Source of the DNA: Acidobacteriota bacterium
GTDB lineage: Bacteria > Acidobacteriota > Terriglobia > UBA7540
Direction of reading: 5' to 3'
Assembly (NCBI GenBank): GCA_021827255.1
Contig: JAKAWO010000003.1
Location: forward strand, 1 to 37,910
DNA length: 37,910 nt
The translations under genes were made by a program, and so were the position numbers. This document shows positions 8,022-15,487 of the stretch, piece by piece (the first letter of the stretch is position 1; each line of letters opens with the position of its first letter). Below the pieces are notes generated by a model. That model saw only the letters and a list, made by a program, of their open reading frames with translations, had not been told where the DNA came from and did no database searches.

Positions 8022-9563
8022 CTATTCCCGCAGCAGCGCGGCAAGGGAGGGACTGTGCTTGTAGCCGAAGGTCGGATGGTAGCAATAGAGAATGCGGAGC
8101 GGGCGCTCACCGAGAAGCGAGAGGTTGACTTTTTCCTCCGCCCAACCCCGCGAGCCCATCGCTTCCTCGAAGGGCGGGACGCTCGACGGGTTGCGCCCCA
8201 GCAGGAAACGCTGAATGGAGAAGTAGGCGTCGTCGCCAAGGACCACGAGGGTGCGAAGATTGGGAAATAGTTCCAGCTCGGCGCGCAGGTGCTGAGTGCA
8301 ATTTTGCACGGCTCGCTCGGGGACGTGCGGCCCCGAGGAGTGGCAGCGCACGGCGTCGGTCAGCACGAAGCGGCTCTTGAACTCCGCGAAGTCCTTCACG
8401 CCCAGCAGCTCAAAAAGGGCCGCCGTAAACCGGATCGTTTTCCCTTGGTTGCGGTAGAGGGAATTCTCCGAGCGGAGGGGCGCGCAGCGGCCGACCACGG
8501 CAATTTGCACGGAGTTTAAATCGGGATAATCCCTTTGCACGTGCTGGGCCAGAAATTCACGGGGCGGCAGCCGGATGGTGGTGATCGCGGCGCATTCGCG
8601 GCAGGCTTCGATCCGTAGCCGAAGCGATTCGGCGGCGAGTCCCGGAATGCGCGCTTTGGGGCTGGTGATGGGCGGACCGGTGATGGCGAGCTGGAGCAGC
8701 AGTTCGGCGGTGGCGCCGCGCGGTCCGAAGATGGCGTTGTCAATCAACCGGACGCTTCCCACTCGCGCGGCCACCAGCGCCACGGTTCCAGCCGTGATTT
8801 GTTGGACCGGCTTGAGCGTGGCGGGATGCACGATCGCCACGTAGTCAAGGTTGACGCCGGGATCAGCCAGGAGGATTTCCCGCATCGCCGCGACCACTCG
8901 GCTGGTTTCGTCCTCGCCATCGTGGACCATTTCCTGGGCTCGCGCCAGACTGCGCGAAAGAGCGAGCGCCGACCGCCGCTCGGCGTCGCCCAAGTAAAGA
9001 TTGCGCGAGCTCAAGGCCAGGCCGTCTTCGTCACGCACGATGGGGCAAAGAACCAGGCGCGGGCTCAGGTTAAAATCCTCCACCAGGCGGCGAATAATGG
9101 CGGCCTGCTGAAAATCTTTCTGTCCAAAGTAAGCAATATCGGGTCGAACGATGTTGAAAAGCTTCAGCACCACGACGGCGACGCCGCGAAAATGGCCAGG
9201 ACGCGCGCGCCCCTCAAGCGGCTTACCGAGCGGCCCGGGATCCACCCAGGTTCCGAACCCCTCCGGGTACATTTCGCTTGCGGAGGGCGCAAAGATGGCC
9301 TCCACATTGTAAGCGCCGAGCCGGTCAATATCCTGGGCAAGCTGCCGCGGGTAACGCTCCAAGTCCTCGCCGGCGCCGAACTGGGCAGGATTCACAAAGA
9401 TGGAGACAACAACGACGTCGCATTGGCGCTTGGCTTGCCGCACCAGGCTCAGGTGGCCTTCGTGCAGCGCGCCCATGGTGGGCACGAGGCCGACGGATCT
9501 TCCGCCTGCCCGCGCTTCTTTGATGAAGGCTCGGATCTCTTCGATGGTCTTGATCACTCGCAT
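8022..9563 (-). CDS. panC: pantothenate synthetase fused to Fe-S uracil-DNA-glycosylase-like domain
   Basis: A single 513-residue frame. Residues 1-283 are a complete PanC, which joins pantoate and beta-alanine using ATP. They contain PTMGALHEGHLSL (HxGH motif), FGQKDFQQAAIIRRL and RDEDGLALSSRNLYL, and end at the canonical SVRLIDNAIF. Residues of about 305-513 resemble family 4/5 uracil-DNA glycosylases. Here CRECAAI (C-x2-C) and RCHSSGPHVPERAVQNC (C-x14-C) match the four 4Fe-4S ligands, LRTLVVLGDDAYFSIQRFL matches the core strand and helix, and YHPTFG replaces the terminal HPS motif. The usual motif A (GEAPG-type) reads GRCAPLRSEN, so catalysis is uncertain. No in-frame ATG, GTG or TTG occurs in the linker, which favours one polypeptide. 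It is last in the ruvC-to-panC run, 217 bp after panB. Confidence 0.9.
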   Translation of the reverse strand: MRVIKTIEEIRAFIKEARAGGRSVGLVPTMGALHEGHLSLVRQAKRQCDVVVVSIFVNPAQFGAGEDLERYPRQLAQDIDRLGAYNVEAIFAPSASEMYPEGFGTWVDPGPLGKPLEGRARPGHFRGVAVVVLKLFNIVRPDIAYFGQKDFQQAAIIRRLVEDFNLSPRLVLCPIVRDEDGLALSSRNLYLGDAERRSALALSRSLARAQEMVHDGEDETSRVVAAMREILLADPGVNLDYVAIVHPATLKPVQQITAGTVALVAARVGSVRLIDNAIFGPRGATAELLLQLAITGPPITSPKARIPGLAAESLRLRIEACRECAAITTIRLPPREFLAQHVQRDYPDLNSVQIAVVGRCAPLRSENSLYRNQGKTIRFTAALFELLGVKDFAEFKSRFVLTDAVRCHSSGPHVPERAVQNCTQHLRAELELFPNLRTLVVLGDDAYFSIQRFLLGRNPSSVPPFEEAMGSRGWAEEKVNLSLLGERPLRILYCYHPTFGYKHSPSLAALLRE

Positions 9564-9780
9564 GGGACGCGGATCGGGGAGTTCTCCTCCTGGCGCGAGT
9601 CTTGAGCAGGGCGCTCGAACGCAGCCGGCAAGGCCATGGACGGGTTGCCGTGAAAGGTTAGAGGATCACGCCCTGAACTTCTATCGGCCCTTTTGGCCGC
9701 TGATCTGAGGCAGCGGACCGACCGACCCGCCACGGGAGAGCGGCGGGCGGCCATCGAGATACGAGACCCCTCCCGAAAGC

Positions 9781-10650
9781 TCAGACCTTTCGCGCGGCTT
9801 CTTTTTCAAACTGCTCGCGCACACTGGCAGACCAGTGGTAGGACTCGGCATCCGCCGGATAGCGCCCCTGTTCTACGTCGGCTTTGAACTGCTCCATAGC
9901 TTGCTGAGTGGCCCGCCGAAGGTCGGCATAAGGGCGCACAAACTTGGCGGGCGGGGTAAAACTCATTCCCACCAGATCGTGGAAGACCAGCACTTGGCCA
10001 TCACAGTCGGGCCCGGCGCCGATGCCGATGGTCGGAATCCTCAGCCGTCGAGTAATCAGCCGAGCCAACTCGCGCGGCATTGCCTCGAGCACCACGGCAA
10101 AGGCCCCGGCGTCCTCCACGGCCTGGGCGTCGCTCGCAAGCTCGCCGGCGGATTCAAGCGTCCTCCCTTGCGCGCTGTAGCCGCCGAGTCGGTTCACCGA
10201 TTGCGGCGTCAGGCCGATGTGAGCCATCACTGGGATTTCCGCGTCCAGCAAACGGCGGATCACCCCAGCGCGCTTTCGCCCGCCTTCCAGCTTGATGGCT
10301 TCGGCGCCGCCCTCCTTCACCAAGCGCAAGGACGCGGCCAGGGCTTCCTTTTCCCCCAGGTGATAGGAACCGAAAGGCAAATCGGCCACCAGGAGGGCGC
10401 GCCGCGCGCCGCGCCGCGCCGCCCGCAAATGATGGAGCATCTCCTCCAGCGTCACCGGCACGGTTGAATTGTAGCCTAGGACGGTCTGCCCCAGGCTATC
10501 GCCGACCAGCAAAACGTCAAAGCCGGCTTCATCCACCATTCGCGCCGTTGGATAATCGTAAGCCGTGAGGCAGGTGATTTTTTCTCCCCGCAGCTTGCGC
10601 TCGAGGAGGATCGGGACGGTCATCTTGCTCACGGCCGCTTCGCGGTCCAT
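9781..10650 (-). CDS. panB: 3-methyl-2-oxobutanoate hydroxymethyltransferase
   Basis: PanB makes ketopantoate from alpha-ketoisovalerate and methylenetetrahydrofolate, feeding the downstream panC. The track starts at TTG 10662, but that triplet overlaps a strong GGAGG five bases before ATG 10650, so the start is set there (289 residues). Conserved blocks are ITCLTAYDYPTARMVDEAGF, LLVGDSLGQTVLGY (Mg-binding Asp), VADLPFGSYH, EAIKLEGG, PVMAHIGLTPQSVN (catalytic region) and TIGIGAGPDCDGQVLV, in the normal order. Cytoplasmic. It follows the deoxynucleoside kinase by 64 bp on the same strand. Confidence 0.97.
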   Translation of the reverse strand: MDREAAVSKMTVPILLERKLRGEKITCLTAYDYPTARMVDEAGFDVLLVGDSLGQTVLGYNSTVPVTLEEMLHHLRAARRGARRALLVADLPFGSYHLGEKEALAASLRLVKEGGAEAIKLEGGRKRAGVIRRLLDAEIPVMAHIGLTPQSVNRLGGYSAQGRTLESAGELASDAQAVEDAGAFAVVLEAMPRELARLITRRLRIPTIGIGAGPDCDGQVLVFHDLVGMSFTPPAKFVRPYADLRRATQQAMEQFKADVEQGRYPADAESYHWSASVREQFEKEAARKV

Positions 10651-10714
10651 GGCAACCTCCAAAAGGCGGTGATCTCAAGGACGCCGTGAATCCTTGATTT
10701 ACGTTCCCGCCGTC

Positions 10715-11380
10715 TCAGTCCGCCGTAGCGGATCCGAGCGGCAGATAATACTGAGTCCCCTTGACCGGCTGGCTCAGGCGCGTGAGCAACTGCTGCAGAT
10801 CTTCGCCGCGACCGACAAAATCAATTTCGGAGGTCTCAATCACCAGCAGGTTGCTCGCCTGATAATGGAAGAAGAAATGCTCGTAAGCGTTGACCACAGC
10901 TTCCAGATACTCATCCGAAATTCGGTGCTCGAAGGGAACATTCTTCTTCTCAATGCGCTCTCTGAGCTTCTCCGGCTTCGCTTGCAAGTATATCACCAGA
11001 TCCGGGATCGGAATCTGCTCGGCCAGCAGAGCATGGTACTCCTCGTAAAGCGCCAGCTCCGCGTCGCTCAGGTTTAGGTTGGCGAAGATGCGGTCCTTCT
11101 CAAAGATAAAATCGCTGACGACCGTGCGGCGGGCAGTGGAAGCGAGATCGAGGTCGCTGAGCAGCCTATAGCGACGCAACAGAAAATAGGCCTGCGCCTG
11201 GAAAGCCGCCCCCGGCCGGTCGCGATAAAAACCTTCCAGAAATGGATTGTCCTCCGCGTCGCGGAGACGTTCAGCGCGCAGGCGGTCGGCCAGGATGTCC
11301 GCTAAGGAGGTTTTGCCGACGCGAATCGGCCCCTCGACCGCGATGAACCTCGGCGGGTCGTGTTCTGGCAGGCGGATCAC
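10715..11380 (-). CDS. deoxynucleoside kinase (deoxyadenosine/deoxyguanosine kinase family)
   Basis: A 221-residue P-loop kinase that phosphorylates deoxynucleosides for dNTP salvage. The Walker A sequence is EGPIRVGKTSLA at residues 16-27. VVSDFIFEKDRIFANLNL matches the substrate-binding [D/E]R-type segment, and RIEKKNVPFEHRISDEYLEAV is the LID region with its arginine. The substrate base cannot be read from sequence alone; dAdo/dGuo kinases are the closest general match. Its start overlaps the folK stop as ATGA, and a deoxynucleoside kinase next to folK is a recurring arrangement. A role in DNA precursor supply would fit the repair genes upstream (inference). Confidence 0.9.
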   Translation of the reverse strand: MIRLPEHDPPRFIAVEGPIRVGKTSLADILADRLRAERLRDAEDNPFLEGFYRDRPGAAFQAQAYFLLRRYRLLSDLDLASTARRTVVSDFIFEKDRIFANLNLSDAELALYEEYHALLAEQIPIPDLVIYLQAKPEKLRERIEKKNVPFEHRISDEYLEAVVNAYEHFFFHYQASNLLVIETSEIDFVGRGEDLQQLLTRLSQPVKGTQYYLPLGSATAD

Positions 11381-11889
11381 TCGCCCTCGCGGCGATTCAT
11401 AGACTCTTTCAAGCGGATCACTTGGCCCGCGTCCCGGGTTTCCGCCAGCAGCTCGAGCACCGTGCGCAGGGTGGCGGGATGCCGAAGGGTGGGGGCAAGC
11501 TCCCGCAGCGGAACCAGCACGAACCTCCGCTCCGCCAAGCGGGGATGCGGAATCGTGAGCCGGGCCACGCGAACGAGAGCATTTTCATAGAGCAGGATGT
11601 CAATGTCAATCGGCCGCGGTCCGAGCCGACGGCCGGGGCGCCGGCCGATGGCTCGCTCGATTTTCTTGAGCGCGCTGAGCAGCGACAGCGGCATCCTTTC
11701 CGTTTCTGCTTCCGCGACGCAGTTGATGAACCAAGCCTGAGCCGGAAACCCCACGGGCTCGCTGCGATAGAATGACGAAACACGTTTGACGCGCACGCCG
11801 GCGCTGGACATCTGCTCGAGCGCCTGGCGAAGGTGCGCGACGCGGTCGCCGAGGTTCGAGCCGAGTGAGAGGTAAACGCGCTTGCCCAT
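11377..11889 (-). CDS. folK: 2-amino-4-hydroxy-6-hydroxymethyldihydropteridine pyrophosphokinase
   Basis: FolK transfers pyrophosphate from ATP to hydroxymethyldihydropterin in folate synthesis. From ATG 11889 the protein is 170 residues and starts MGKRVYLSLGSNLGDR, exactly as family members do. The track's TTG at 11955 would add 22 low-complexity residues, although it overlaps the ruvB stop (TTGA) and could allow coupling; neither start has a strong ribosome site. Conserved segments are FYRSEPVGFPAQAWFINCVA, ALKKIERAIGRRPGRRLGPR and PIDIDILLYEN (Mg-binding Asp pair). Folate feeds the methylene-THF used by PanB downstream. Cytoplasmic. Confidence 0.94.
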   Translation of the reverse strand: MGKRVYLSLGSNLGDRVAHLRQALEQMSSAGVRVKRVSSFYRSEPVGFPAQAWFINCVAEAETERMPLSLLSALKKIERAIGRRPGRRLGPRPIDIDILLYENALVRVARLTIPHPRLAERRFVLVPLRELAPTLRHPATLRTVLELLAETRDAGQVIRLKESMNRREGE

Positions 11890-11951
11890 CAGAATCGCCA
11901 GCGTTCGATGGCTCCCGCGCCTCGTTCTGCCGCCGGGCGCGGCGGCTGGCT

Positions 11952-12983
11952 TCAACCAAACAGGGTCGGGGCGCCGCCGACGGGCGGCAGGGGCATTTGA
12001 AGGTGTTGATAGGCCGCTTCGTTGGCCCGTCGCCCGCTTTTGGTGCGGCTGATGAATCCGATTTGCAGCAGGTACGGCTCAACCATATCCACCAGCGTAT
12101 CCACTTCTTCGTTGAGCGTTGCAGAGATCGCCTCCACGCCGACCGGCCCGCCGTGATAATGTCGAATGATGGTGGAAAGAAAGGTGCGATCCAGGTCGTC
12201 AAGCCCCTGCGCATCCACGCCTTCGAGTTCGAGCGCCTGGCGAGCGACCTCGAGAGTGATCTGGCCGTCCGCCTTGACCTCCGCAAAGTCCCGCACGCGC
12301 CGCAGCAGCCGGTTGGCGATGCGCGGTGTGCCGCGCGCCCGCCGCGCGATTTCGCCCGCCGCCGGCGCATCGAGCTTCGCCTCCAAAATCTCCGCCGACC
12401 GCAGGATAATTTTCTGCAAGTCCTCGACCGAATAAAATTGCAGGTGAAAGAACAATCCAAAGCGGTTCCGCAGCGGCGCCGAAAGGCTTCCAGCGCGCGT
12501 GGTCGCGCCCACTAGCGTGAATTTTTTCAGCGGCACGTTGATGGTCTTGGCGAACATCCCCTTGTCCACCACAAAATCCACCTTAAAGTCTTCCATCGCC
12601 GGGTACAGAAACTCCTCGATATTGATGGGCAGCCGGTGAACTTCATCAATAAACATGACGTCACCCTCGCCAAGATTGGTCAGGATGCCCATTAGGTCGC
12701 CGGTGCGCTCGAGCGATGGCCCCGAGGTGGTGGTGATCTTCGCGCCCATCGCGTTGGCGATGATGTAAGCGAGCGTGGTTTTGCCGAGGCCCGGCGGCCC
12801 ATAGAGCAGGGTGTGCTCGAGCGGCTCGCCACGCTGCTTTGCCGCCTGCAAGCCGATCGAGAGCTTTTCCACCACCGCCATCTGCCCCACGTATTCGCCC
12901 AGCGAGGGCGGCCGCAGCGTGCGGTTAAAGCTCTCCTCGTCTTTCGAGATCAAATCGGAGGAAACCAGTCTCACTCTCGACAT
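11952..12983 (-). CDS. ruvB: Holliday junction branch-migration helicase RuvB
   Basis: A 343-residue AAA+ motor that drives branch migration with RuvA. Visible are the N-terminal [12 protein letters not shown], Walker [20 protein letters not shown], sensor and Walker [13 protein letters not shown], the RuvA-contacting hairpin ([35 protein letters not shown]) and the winged-helix end with [20 protein letters not shown]. Length and order are normal. Start is ATG 12983 with only a weak AGAGA ribosome site. It lies 54 bp downstream of ruvA and just before folK. Confidence 0.98.
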   Translation of the reverse strand: MSRVRLVSSDLISKDEESFNRTLRPPSLGEYVGQMAVVEKLSIGLQAAKQRGEPLEHTLLYGPPGLGKTTLAYIIANAMGAKITTTSGPSLERTGDLMGILTNLGEGDVMFIDEVHRLPINIEEFLYPAMEDFKVDFVVDKGMFAKTINVPLKKFTLVGATTRAGSLSAPLRNRFGLFFHLQFYSVEDLQKIILRSAEILEAKLDAPAAGEIARRARGTPRIANRLLRRVRDFAEVKADGQITLEVARQALELEGVDAQGLDDLDRTFLSTIIRHYHGGPVGVEAISATLNEEVDTLVDMVEPYLLQIGFISRTKSGRRANEAAYQHLQMPLPPVGGAPTLFG

Positions 12984-13037
12984 AAATCTCTAGCCCGGCT
13001 CCATAGCCCGCGCGCTCTCCCGGCCCCTGACCACCGA

Positions 13038-13700
13038 CTACTGCCGACTGCCATCTCCTTTCGCATGCACCCTCTCAAAAACCTTCTGTAAGAACTCCTC
13101 AATGTTTTTCAAATTCCTGTGCCGAGCAAAAATTTCGACGGCAGTGCGTTCCGCCTCGGCGCGCGAATATTCGAGTTGTTCGAGCACCTGAATCGCCTCC
13201 GCCCGTAGTTCCGGGCCAGCGGCCTCCGGCTCAATCGAAAGCGGTTCCTCGGCGCGCGCCAGCGCGAACTTGGCCATCCTGCCGCGCAGGTCGGTGACGA
13301 TGCGCTCCGCCATCTTTTGCCCGATGAACGGCAGCTCTTTCAGAAAGGTTATGTCGCCGCGCTCGATGGCCAGGGCAATTTCATTCAGCGGCCGCACCAG
13401 GCATTTGAGCGCCTTCATAAAACCCACGCCCGGCACGGTCGTAAAGACTTCAAAAAATTCCCGGTCGAGCGGGTCGAGAAAGCCGACCAGCTTGGGCTCT
13501 AAATGCCCTCCACCCACGCCGCCGTCAATGTAATAGATGGTGTAAAGGGTCAGCGGATTCTTGCGATCGCTTTCGTGCCGTAGCCGCGCTGCGATCCCGC
13601 TTGGCACGAGCACTTCATAGCTGATCGAGTTCACCCGCACCAAGAGCGTGTTCCGCCCGATGCGGTCGTAAAGCACCTCGCCTGTGATCTCTGAAATCAG
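13038..13700 (-). CDS. ruvA: Holliday junction DNA-binding protein RuvA (probable CTG start)
   Basis: RuvA binds four-way junctions and loads RuvB. The track starts at GTG 13676, which removes the conserved first beta strand. The frame stays open upstream, and CTG 13700 gives MISEITGEVLYDRIGRNTLLV, aligning with the usual MIxxLxGxL start, with a strong GGGAGGGA eight bases before it. That start yields 220 residues. Domain I holds VNSISYEVLVPSG. The tandem helix-hairpin-helix regions are FFEVFTTVPGVGFMKALKCL and ELPFIGQKMAERIVTDLRGR. The C-terminal RuvB-binding domain is EAIQVLEQLEYSRAEAERTA. It is somewhat divergent (FTTVPGVG, long acidic linker) but complete. Confidence 0.93.
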   Translation of the reverse strand: MISEITGEVLYDRIGRNTLLVRVNSISYEVLVPSGIAARLRHESDRKNPLTLYTIYYIDGGVGGGHLEPKLVGFLDPLDREFFEVFTTVPGVGFMKALKCLVRPLNEIALAIERGDITFLKELPFIGQKMAERIVTDLRGRMAKFALARAEEPLSIEPEAAGPELRAEAIQVLEQLEYSRAEAERTAVEIFARHRNLKNIEEFLQKVFERVHAKGDGSRQ

Positions 13701-13748
13701 AGGCTTGTCCCTCCCCCCGGCGCGTCGCTGTTCCTCCCGGCGATTTCT

Positions 13749-13830
13749 GTAGCGGCGAACTACGTTCGCCGGATTCTTCCGGTTCGTCCCCTTTGCGTTC
13801 GTGTTGCGCCGGTCTATGACCGGCGTCCCC
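13749..13830. repeat. REP-like pair of perfect hairpins between ruvC and ruvA
   Basis: Two palindromes sit 35 bases apart: CGGCGAAC-TAC-GTTCGCCG (13753-13771) and CGCCGGTC-TAT-GACCGGCG (13807-13825). Each has an 8-bp perfect stem and a 3-base loop. They are flanked by TGTAG on the left and by GCTAC (the complement of GTAGC) on the right, so the unit is symmetrical overall, like BIME/REP elements. It sits right after the ruvC stop, inside the operon, and no second copy was seen in this window. Confidence 0.65.
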
Positions 13831-13832
13831 AG

Positions 13833-14393
13833 CTACGGAAAATTCCGGCGGGGCTTGAATCCGTTTGACGCCGCCTTCACCGAGTCAAGGTAACACAGCG
13901 CCACCGCCAGCGCATCCGCCACGTCCGGCGGCTGCGGCGGATATCCGAGCGAGAACCGTTGCTGCACCGCCCGCTGAACCTGCAATTTGGAAGCGTTGCC
14001 GTTCCCCGTGACCGCCTGCTTGATGCGCTTGGCGGGAACGTGAAACACCGGGATCCGAGCGATCCGCGCCGCCAGGCAAATCACTCCTCGCGCGTGCCCC
14101 ATCAGTATAGCCGTGCGCGGGTAATCGGTATGGCTATAAACTTCCTCCAGGCACATCGCTTCCGGCCGGAAATCGCGCAGCACTTCTTGAACGCTTTTGT
14201 AGAGGGATTCCAGCCGCAGCGCCAGGTTGTTGCCGCTGGGGCGCGGCGGCCGAATCACTCCCGCCTCCACCAGTTCCATCGCTCGCAGGTCGCCCTCAAT
14301 CACGCCGTAACCTGTGATGTTTAGCCCGGGGTCAATCCCAATCACCCGGGCCGCCGTCCGCCCCGCCGCTCTCATAGCTTTGGATTTTATCAT
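13833..14393 (-). CDS. ruvC: crossover junction endodeoxyribonuclease RuvC
   Basis: RuvC cuts Holliday junctions symmetrically after RuvAB migration. From ATG 14393 the protein is 186 residues; the track's longer start (14456) adds a low-complexity Arg-rich tail and is rejected. The RNase H-fold catalytic acids are visible: first Asp in VIGIDPGLNITGYG, Glu in CLEEVYSHTDYPRTAILMGHARG, and the paired acids near DVADALAVALCY. VPAKRIKQAVTGNGNASKLQVQ is the DNA-binding loop. It is the first gene of the minus-strand run, divergent from the BON-domain gene, so the operon promoter should lie in 14394-14576. Confidence 0.96.
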   Translation of the reverse strand: MIKSKAMRAAGRTAARVIGIDPGLNITGYGVIEGDLRAMELVEAGVIRPPRPSGNNLALRLESLYKSVQEVLRDFRPEAMCLEEVYSHTDYPRTAILMGHARGVICLAARIARIPVFHVPAKRIKQAVTGNGNASKLQVQRAVQQRFSLGYPPQPPDVADALAVALCYLDSVKAASNGFKPRRNFP

Positions 14394-14493
14394 GCCGCCG
14401 CAGGGCCAACGGGCGCGGCCCATGCGCCTTCGCCTGCAACTGACAAGCCTTCCCAATTACCAGGCCACAGTAACGCTCCAGGCGCTTTTTGCA

Positions 14494-14508
14494 TCTAATG
14501 CCATTAGA
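14494..14508. promoter_or_regulatory. 15-base palindrome in the ruvC/BON divergent promoter region
   Basis: TCTAAT-GCC-ATTAGA is a perfect inverted repeat with 6-base arms in an otherwise GC-rich 183-bp spacer. It is centred 76 bases before the BON start and 108 before ruvC. The position and symmetry suit a dimeric repressor. No known operator consensus was matched. Confidence 0.4.
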
Positions 14509-14576
14509 GGGGCGGCCCAGCGCCGCCGGAGAACGTCCGATGGGGCGCGAAGGGCTTTGCCTCCAGGAGGTGCCAC

Positions 14577-15170
14577 ATGCTCAATCGAGTTGCTCGATCT
14601 AAGCGAGTCAAGCTGGGAATTGCTGCAACCTTCATGCTGGCGATGGCACTACCGAGCGCATTCGCAGCCAAAAAGTTGCCGCCTAAGCCTCAATTACACC
14701 ACCAGCAAAATACGCCGCACACCAGCGTATGGCTCCAAAAGCAAGTCCGCCATCAGCTCTTGATGCTGCCTTATTACACGGTCTTCGATAACCTCGAATA
14801 CCGCGTGAGCGGCTACCGAGTAGAGCTGTCAGGACAGGTGGTGAATCCAGTGCTCAAGTCGGACGCGGAAGCCGCGGTGAAGCGGATCGAAGGCGTCCAG
14901 CAGGTGATTAACCACATCGAGGTGCTGCCGCTTTCCAATTTCGACGACCAAATCCGCATTGCCGCCTACCGCAGGATCTACGGCTATCCCACCTTTGAGA
15001 AATACGCCATCCAAGCCATGCCGCCCATTCACATCATCGTGAAGAATGGACACATCACTCTGATGGGCGTTGTGGATTCAAAGATGGACAGCCAGATTGC
15101 TTATATGCAGGCGCGAAGCGTGCCGGACGTCTTTTCCGTCACCAATGACCTTCGCGTCGTAGAGGACTAA
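14577..15170 (+). CDS. exported BON-domain protein
   Basis: A 197-residue protein with an excellent ribosome site (AGGAGG, six bases before ATG). Residues 1-30 form a signal peptide ending PSAFA/A. Two BON-type alpha/beta units follow: YYTVFDNLEYRVSGYRVELSGQV...AVKRIEGVQQVINHIEVLP (residues about 62-122) and IRIAAYRRIYG...IHIIVKNGHITLMGVVDS...VPDVFSVTNDLRV (about 126-195). BON domains bind phospholipid or envelope surfaces, as in OsmY and secretins, so a periplasmic envelope-maintenance role is likely but unproven. It is monocistronic and followed by a strong hairpin. It diverges from ruvC and shares a palindromic site with it. Confidence 0.9.
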   Translation: MLNRVARSKRVKLGIAATFMLAMALPSAFAAKKLPPKPQLHHQQNTPHTSVWLQKQVRHQLLMLPYYTVFDNLEYRVSGYRVELSGQVVNPVLKSDAEAAVKRIEGVQQVINHIEVLPLSNFDDQIRIAAYRRIYGYPTFEKYAIQAMPPIHIIVKNGHITLMGVVDSKMDSQIAYMQARSVPDVFSVTNDLRVVED

Positions 15171-15178
15171 TGAACATT

Positions 15179-15209
15179 GGGTTGCGGCGGCTTGATGCCG
15201 CCGCAGCCC
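15179..15209 (+). terminator. strong hairpin after the BON-domain gene
   Basis: GGGTTGCGGCGGC-TTGAT-GCCGCCGCAGCCC forms a 13-bp stem including one G-T pair, starting eight bases after the stop codon. Only a short T-poor tract (GGATTCTTG) follows, so it may work as a rho-assisted terminator or a 3'-end stabiliser. Confidence 0.55.
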
Positions 15210-15451
15210 GGATTCTTGTGGCCTGACGCTCCAACCCCACCTTCTTTTTAGGCTGGCTATTCTTGATGGGTCGCTTATTCAGCAAGTTCGTAAAGGTGCG
15301 GGCGACGGCCGAGGCGGATAGGCGCGGATGAGCAGACGTCAGAACTGCGATCCACCCACAACTGCGGGGCTCGCCAAAGGCGTGCGCAAGGCGCCCTCGG
15401 TGGTCCTTCTGACCATTCCGGAACAGCAAGGCCCTTAAAGAAACAGCCGAT
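15210..15451. other. intergenic stretch with no recognised gene
   Basis: No ORF with a believable start, ribosome site or family motif is seen on either strand. The track's 159-residue minus ORF crossing it is low-complexity and overlaps the coding end of the HEAT-like gene. TTATTCAGCAAG (15275-15286) resembles sequences found at the ends of some transposons, but no inverted partner or transposase remnant is visible. Confidence 0.4.
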
Positions 15452-15461
15452 GGAGTCAAAA

Positions 15462-15487
15462 CCAAAATTCTTCGGCTAGGATTTTGG
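15462..15487 (-). terminator. possible terminator of the galT-like/HAD/HEAT-like run
   Basis: On the minus strand CCAAAAT...ATTTTGG forms a 7-bp, AT-rich stem with a 12-base loop directly over the stop codon of the HEAT-like gene, followed by TTTTGAC. The stem is weak, but the placement and T tract fit a terminator. Confidence 0.4.

Noticed and set aside
13677-13700. ruvA as a truncated gene lacking its first strand
   Set aside because: The frame is open upstream and supplies the strand from CTG 13700, so the gene is complete.
14481-14495. Possible sigma-54 site GGCGCTTTTTGC before the BON gene
   Set aside because: GG and GC are eight bases apart instead of ten.
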